Assembly (NCBI GenBank): GCA_021648225.1
Contig: JAKITE010000048.1
Location: 1-18,516, forward strand
Origin: Paracoccaceae bacterium
GTDB lineage: Bacteria > Pseudomonadota > Alphaproteobacteria > Rhodobacterales > Rhodobacteraceae
Length of the DNA: 18,516 bases
Direction: 5' to 3'
This document shows positions 15,003 through 18,516 of the stretch, one piece after another. The notes under the pieces were generated by a model that saw only the letters and a list, made by a program, of their open reading frames with translations, was not told where the DNA came from and searched no databases. Within the stretch, counting starts at the first letter, position 1; every line of letters begins with the position of its first letter. The translations under genes and the position numbers were made by a program.

Positions 15003-15190
15003 CAAGGCCGGTCTCCTGGCTTATGGTTATTGGCTGCATCGCCTTCCCGGGTGTTACCCAGTGGCATATGATGCGCGCCAACCACATACAGTCGCGGGGG
15101 CGGCTGCGGCTTTGGGCCCTTGTTCAGGTCATCCCTCATCGCATTCCCGTTTCATCCCCGAACGCTTCGCGTCCAATGGGGAACCTTACG
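15003..15190 (-). promoter_or_regulatory. Cobalamin (adenosylcobalamin) riboswitch
   Basis: On the minus strand, in order: GGTTCC (start, about 15185), GATGAAACGGGAA (15144-15156), GCAGCCGCCCCCGCGACTGT (15088-15107), the B12 box GCCACTG (15059-15065), GGGAAGGCG (15040-15048) and AAGCCAGGAGACCGGCC (15006-15022). These are the conserved core pieces of the class I cobalamin riboswitch, in correct order. It precedes cbtB by about 50 bases. A TTGACA upstream (15220-15225) could be the -35 box of its promoter, but I see no convincing -10 box. The 307 bases between cbtB and the next gene are otherwise accounted for by this element. Confidence 0.95.
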
Positions 15191-15263
15191 GAATTAGCTT
15201 TGGATGTTTCCAATAGATGTGTCAAGCTGGAAACCGACCGGTTTTTAACAACAGGAGACAGGC

Positions 15264-16187
15264 TTGCCCCGAATTCCCTATATTTCCTTTGATGAAATGG
15301 ACCCGCTGCTGGATTGGAACCAGCTGACTGATGCGTTGCTGGCGGGCCATCAAACCAACAAAGCCCGGATTTCCGATCAATTTATAACCCGGGGGCAAGA
15401 TACGCTTTTGTCGCGTGCCGCATGGATTGACGGCATGGGGGTTGCAGTAAAATCGGTAACGGTTTTTCCTGAAAATGCCCATAAAAACCTGCCCAGTGTG
15501 CATGGCGCGATGCTGTTATTTGAGGATAAAACCGGCAGGGTCGAGGCCATTATCGACAGCGCACTGGTCACCAAATGGAAAACCGCCGCCGACAGCCTGT
15601 TAGCGGCAAAATTGCTGGCCAGACCCGATTCAAAACAGGTGTTGATTGTCGGAACCGGCAAGGTTGCCCAATCGCTGGTTGATGCCTATCGGGCATGGCT
15701 GCCATTGGCCGGAATATCGGTATGGGGGCGCGATTTTGACAAAGCGCAAGGCTTTGCCGGCCAACAGGGTATTGCAGCGGTTAAAGCCTTGGAACCGGCG
15801 GTAAAAACCGCCGATATTATTTCCTGCGCCACCATGTCCAGCAGGCCGGTCATTATGGGCGAATGGTTGCAGGCGGGCCAGCATCTGGACCTGATCGGCG
15901 CATTCAAGGCAGATATGCGCGAGGCTGATGATGCGGCGCTGCGCCGTGCCAGAATATTTGTAGACAGCCGTGAAACCACGCTGGACCATATCGGAGAGCT
16001 GAAAATACCGCTGCAACAAGGGGTGATAAAGCGCCGCGATATTCTGGGGGACTTTTATGATCTGTCAAATGGCTCTGCTGCGCGGCAATCAGCGGCGGAC
16101 ATAACTCTGTTCAAAAACGGCGGCGGCGCCCATCTGGACCTGATGACAAGCCGGTATATGCTGGACAAATGGCAGGCAAATCTATGA
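15264..16187 (+). CDS. Ornithine cyclodeaminase / mu-crystallin family protein
   Basis: A 307-residue NAD(P)-dependent enzyme of the ornithine cyclodeaminase family. Lys63 in GVAVKSVTVFPENAHKNLPS and the TKWKTAA block form the substrate region, while VLIVGTGKVAQSLVDAYRAW (126-145) is the Rossmann loop. DLIGAFKADMREADD matches the GAxxPxxRE block. The family includes ornithine cyclodeaminase, alanine dehydrogenase and ketimine reductases; the true substrate cannot be told. The Lys in TKWKTAA takes the place of the usual Arg. The start is TTG with AGGAGA seven bases upstream. It overlaps the next gene by four bases, forming a two-gene operon. Confidence 0.85.
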   Translation: MPRIPYISFDEMDPLLDWNQLTDALLAGHQTNKARISDQFITRGQDTLLSRAAWIDGMGVAVKSVTVFPENAHKNLPSVHGAMLLFEDKTGRVEAIIDSALVTKWKTAADSLLAAKLLARPDSKQVLIVGTGKVAQSLVDAYRAWLPLAGISVWGRDFDKAQGFAGQQGIAAVKALEPAVKTADIISCATMSSRPVIMGEWLQAGQHLDLIGAFKADMREADDAALRRARIFVDSRETTLDHIGELKIPLQQGVIKRRDILGDFYDLSNGSAARQSAADITLFKNGGGAHLDLMTSRYMLDKWQANL

Positions 16188-17110
16188 TGTACCTCCTGAT
16201 CCTTCTGCTGGTTGCGCTGGCAATCCCTCTGATCGTCGAAGCGCGCCGCAAACCCATGAACGCCAACGCCCGGCGTGACGCTCCGGGAGAATTTGCGGCG
16301 CTGTCTCAGGGAGTTACCCATTTTCAATGGATCGGCCCCATGCGCGGGCCGGTTGCGGTCTGCGTGCATGGGCTGACCACGCCTTCCTTGGTCTGGCAAG
16401 GGGTGGCGCAGGGGCTGGCAAAGCGTGGATTTCGGGTGCTGGTCTATGACATATACGGGCGCGGGTATTCGGACCGGGTGAAGGGCCTTCAGGATCAGGC
16501 ATTCCTGAATAAGCAACTGAGCGATCTGTTGGAAGATCAAGAGGTTGAGGGCGATATCACGCTGTTGGGCTATTCAATGGGCGGGGCAGTCGCCACCGGT
16601 TTTGCCGCCGCGCATGGCGACAAGCTGCGTCAGCTTGTATTGTTGGCCCCGGCGGGAATGGGACGGCAGGCCAAAGGTCTTGAGCGGTTTATCATACGAA
16701 CACCCGTAGTCGGCGACTGGCTGATGCTGGCGCTATTTCCCCGGTCGCACCGCAAGGGTGTGGAGGTCGAGCGCGACCTGGTAAGTTCAGTGGACAATAT
16801 TGTCGATCTGCAACTGAAAGAGTTGAACTTTCGCGGGTTTGTGTCGGCCGTTCTGTCCGGCTTGCGTGGGATTTTGTCCCACCCCCTTAAGGAACAGCAC
16901 AAGACGGTTCACCAGGCGGGCATTCCGGTACTGGCGATTTGGGGCAAAGAAGATTCAGTTATTTCCCAAAGTGGCCTAGGCGTGCTGGCACAGTGGAACC
17001 GCCACGCCCGACAGGATGTGATTGAAGGGGCGGGGCACGGGTTGCCCTATACCCATACCAACCAGGTGCTGGCCTCGATCGCCGACGCATTGCAGGACGA
17101 GTCGAGCTAG
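16184..17110 (+). CDS. Alpha/beta hydrolase, N-terminally membrane-anchored
   Basis: A 308-residue hydrolase. After one hydrophobic helix (MMYLLILLLVALAIPLIVEA) comes the alpha/beta hydrolase fold: VHGLTTP (61-67, oxyanion region), nucleophile elbow GYSMGG (Ser131), acid in IWGKEDSV (Asp257) and His285 in GAGHGLPYT. The set suggests an esterase or lipase-like enzyme attached to the inner membrane; the substrate is unknown. The start at 16184 gives an ATGA overlap with the previous stop and suits a leading helix; an in-frame ATG at 16169 would add five residues. Its end is followed by degraded sequence and an insertion element. Confidence 0.87.
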   Translation: MMYLLILLLVALAIPLIVEARRKPMNANARRDAPGEFAALSQGVTHFQWIGPMRGPVAVCVHGLTTPSLVWQGVAQGLAKRGFRVLVYDIYGRGYSDRVKGLQDQAFLNKQLSDLLEDQEVEGDITLLGYSMGGAVATGFAAAHGDKLRQLVLLAPAGMGRQAKGLERFIIRTPVVGDWLMLALFPRSHRKGVEVERDLVSSVDNIVDLQLKELNFRGFVSAVLSGLRGILSHPLKEQHKTVHQAGIPVLAIWGKEDSVISQSGLGVLAQWNRHARQDVIEGAGHGLPYTHTNQVLASIADALQDESS

Positions 17111-17167
17111 CCCTGTATCTTCGAACAGCACCCGCCAAACAGGTTTTGTCGCGCTCCAACGGTCAAT

Positions 17168-17257
17168 CTACGCGGCCCGGATCCCATCTAGGAAAGCGCC
17201 AACTTCGTTGCTCAGGCCATCCGCCTGATTGGATAGCGTTTTGGCGGCATCAAGAGT
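17168..17257 (-). pseudogene. Remnant: C-terminal tail of a methyl-accepting chemotaxis protein
   Basis: Read on the minus strand, the 29 codons before the TAG at 17168 contain LSNQADGLSNEV and end FLDGIRAA. This matches the common alphaproteobacterial ending of methyl-accepting chemotaxis proteins (LSxQAxxLxxEVxxFLxxVRAA). The frame enters the left end of the insertion element at 17259, so the rest of the receptor has been cut off. The tail is too short for any function. Confidence 0.65.
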
Positions 17258-17258
17258 T

Positions 17259-18082
17259 GGCACTGTTGCATTAAGTTCTTGATTTGTCGATATTTGCGGT
17301 TTCCTAATGCCGAGGTTGCCAATGTCACACGGTTTTCCCTTTAAGCACCATCGTTTCCCGCCTGAAATCATCCTGCTGGCGGTGCGTTGGTATTGCCGAT
17401 ACGCCCTTTCCTATCGGGATGTACGCGATATGCTGTCTGAACGCGGCATCGAGGTTGATGCATCCACAGTTTATCGTTGGGTTTTGAAATTTGGCCCTGA
17501 GATTGCCAAACGGAACTTCAGCCACTGCGATTGGCGAGGTCTGACTTGACACGTTGATGAAACCTATATCCGTGTCGGCGGCAAATGGCGGTACCTTTGG
17601 CGGGCGGCAGATCAACATGGAAAATTGATCGACTTTCGCCTAACCGCACGGCGGGATGCCAATGCTGCAAGGGCATTCCTGCGCCAAGCAATGAACAATG
17701 CGCGCCTGTACCAACCTCTCGCCATGATCACCGACAAGGCCCACAATTATCGAAAGGTCCTGGCCGAAATCAACCGGTACCGCGACCCAAGCGATCAGAT
17801 CCGCCACATCGACCGGAAGTACTTGAACAACCGGATCGAAGGGGATCATTCAGTACTCAAGCAGCGCCTCAATTCGATGCGGGGCTTCAAATCGTTACGA
17901 TCGGCCAAGGCCGCCCTTAAGGGAATTGAAGCCATCCGCACCATCAAGAACAACCACATTCACTACCGCAATTCAGGGCCCAGAGGCGAGTTAGAACATC
18001 TGCACAAGTTGTTTAGACTGGCCGCCTGATATTGCTATCTGCAGGCCCGATTGGACCGTCACCTAGTTAATGCAGCAGTGCC
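17259..18082 (+). mobile_element. IS6-family insertion sequence, 824 bp
   Basis: The ends are ggcactgttgcattaa (17259-17274) and ttaatgcagcagtgcc (18067-18082), which match as inverted repeats at 15 of 16 positions. GGCACTGTTGCA is the usual terminus of IS6/IS26-type elements, and the length is typical. It holds one transposase gene, on the plus strand. The eight bases on each side (caagagtt and ctttacgc) do not match, so there is no target duplication. Confidence 0.9.
17307..18029 (+). pseudogene. IS6-family transposase interrupted by an in-frame TGA
   Basis: The frame of 240 codons runs from MPRLPMSHGF to FRLAA and would be the usual length for an IS6 DDE transposase. The N-terminal half has the helix-turn-helix (YRDVRDMLSERG, ASTVYRWV). 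A TGA stop at 17547-17549 stands where family members have Trp (TGG), one codon before HVDETYIRVGG. The frame then continues intact with the catalytic residues: Asp in VDETY, Asp in ITDKAHNY and Glu in NRIEGDH. The first 80 residues could be made, but no active enzyme. Only one substitution is needed to explain the break, so the inactivation looks recent. Confidence 0.92.
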
Positions 18083-18083
18083 C

Positions 18084-18155
18084 TTTACGCCCAGAGTCGG
18101 AAAGCACTTTGGTTGAGGACAACCCTCCACCAATCACAGCTACATCAAAAATACT
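18084..18155 (-). pseudogene. Possible N-terminal fragment of a Rossmann-type flavoprotein
   Basis: On the minus strand the reading is SIFDVAVIGGGLSS, then TKVLSDSGRK, running into the right end of the insertion element. DVAVIGGG is the dinucleotide-binding strand and glycine loop usually found at the start of FAD-dependent oxidoreductases. No ATG or GTG start lies upstream before an in-frame TAA. The match is short and could be chance, so this is tentative. Confidence 0.35.
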
Positions 18156-18516
18156 GGGCGCGCACTCTCTCGATTAAAATTCTAATTGTGCCCACCCTAT
18201 GCGCCCAATTCCAAGAATATAAGCCTCGATCAGAGATGTCCCGCCAGTTCGTCTAGGATACAGTGAATACAAGCAGATGATGGATCACGCAGACTGTCCG
18301 CGCCGTGGCAACCGCTACGGCCGCGGAAACCTGTGTGAAGCCGCCGGAGCGGACGGTACGCAACATGCTCAAACAACTCACCGCAGGGTTTTCTGACGCC
18401 TGCCTAACCTAAGATCCCGGTGCGCCTCGCGTTCCCATTGGCCTATCGGGAACGCCTGTTCCCAATATGTTTGCGGGTGCCGATCTGCCGACGGGCGTTT
18501 CAAGGGTTGGGACAGT
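18156..18516. other. Unassigned region at the right edge
   Basis: I see no convincing gene here. One plus-strand frame from 18413 to the edge is open (containing VPIGLSGTPVPNMFAGADLP) but begins after a stop and has no good start. A minus-strand frame over the same place is open too. Short frames at 18280-18410 look degraded. No RNA gene, inverted repeats matching the nearby element or terminator was found. Confidence 0.5.

Noticed and set aside
5..17110. tRNA or other structured RNA genes in the intergenic gaps
   Set aside because: Apart from the cobalamin riboswitch and terminators, no gap shows cloverleaf-like pairing or a conserved TPsiC-type motif by eye.
17307..18029. TGA in the transposase read as tryptophan (alternative genetic code)
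   Set aside because: Other genes in the window end with TGA (rpsU, the cyclodeaminase) and encode Trp with TGG, so the code is standard.
17251..18090. Eight-base target duplication around the insertion element
   Set aside because: The flanks caagagtt and ctttacgc do not match, even with one or two mismatches allowed.

Overview
The window looks like a chromosomal segment of an alphaproteobacterium, most likely of the Rhodobacterales (Roseobacter/Rhodobacter) type. The reasons are an S21 tail typical of that class, an aa3-type oxidase subunit IV of the alphaproteobacterial family, paired DUF1194 proteins, CbtAB under a cobalamin riboswitch, and a run of CtrA-type motifs. Genes are dense, in short operons on both strands. 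TGA acts as a normal stop throughout. The last 1.4 kb (after about 17110) is different: an insertion sequence with broken gene ends and unassigned sequence.

Layout. 1-126 is the end of rpsU with a terminator. 224-970 is a PPP-family phosphatase, convergent with a lipoprotein (967-1548, minus) that may be a permuted papain-like protein. 1654-1788 (minus) is the 44-residue cytochrome oxidase subunit IV. 1919-6121 (minus) is a three-gene ABC importer operon (binding protein, ATPase, double-length permease) of the Fe(III)/polyamine type, with a clear sigma-70-like promoter overlapped by a small palindrome. 6328-8092 (minus) is a coupled operon of glyoxalase I followed by two exported DUF1194 von Willebrand-like proteins. 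8190-8708 is a PagL-type lipid A deacylase and 8803-9642 an O-methyltransferase-like protein. 9732-10397 (minus) is an outer-membrane beta-barrel protein. metG (10614-12332) is divergent from it, and a divergent 5'-nucleotidase-family protein follows (12492-14015). cbtB-cbtA (14079-14956, minus) lie behind a cobalamin riboswitch. An ornithine cyclodeaminase-like gene and an alpha/beta hydrolase form a plus-strand pair (15264-17110). Then come a chemotaxis-receptor tail, an IS6-type element with a nonsense-mutated transposase, a possible flavoprotein start fragment, and 360 bases I cannot assign.

The most interesting signal is between the outer-membrane gene and metG. Seven perfect tandem copies of an 11-bp unit place TTAA every 11 bp, which is exactly the TTAA-N7-TTAAC recognition pattern of the cell-cycle regulator CtrA. 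This gives six overlapping full sites on both strands, directly against the start of the outer-membrane gene. Tandem arrays can gain or lose copies, so this could be a cell-cycle-linked and length-variable control region. No CtrA gene is visible here, so the link rests on the motif alone.

Several genes concern the envelope and metals: a PagL-like lipid A enzyme, an OmpA/Omp25-like barrel, exported vWA-like proteins, cobalt uptake and a metal-type ABC importer. Apart from the operons described, I see no evidence that the window encodes one integrated pathway.
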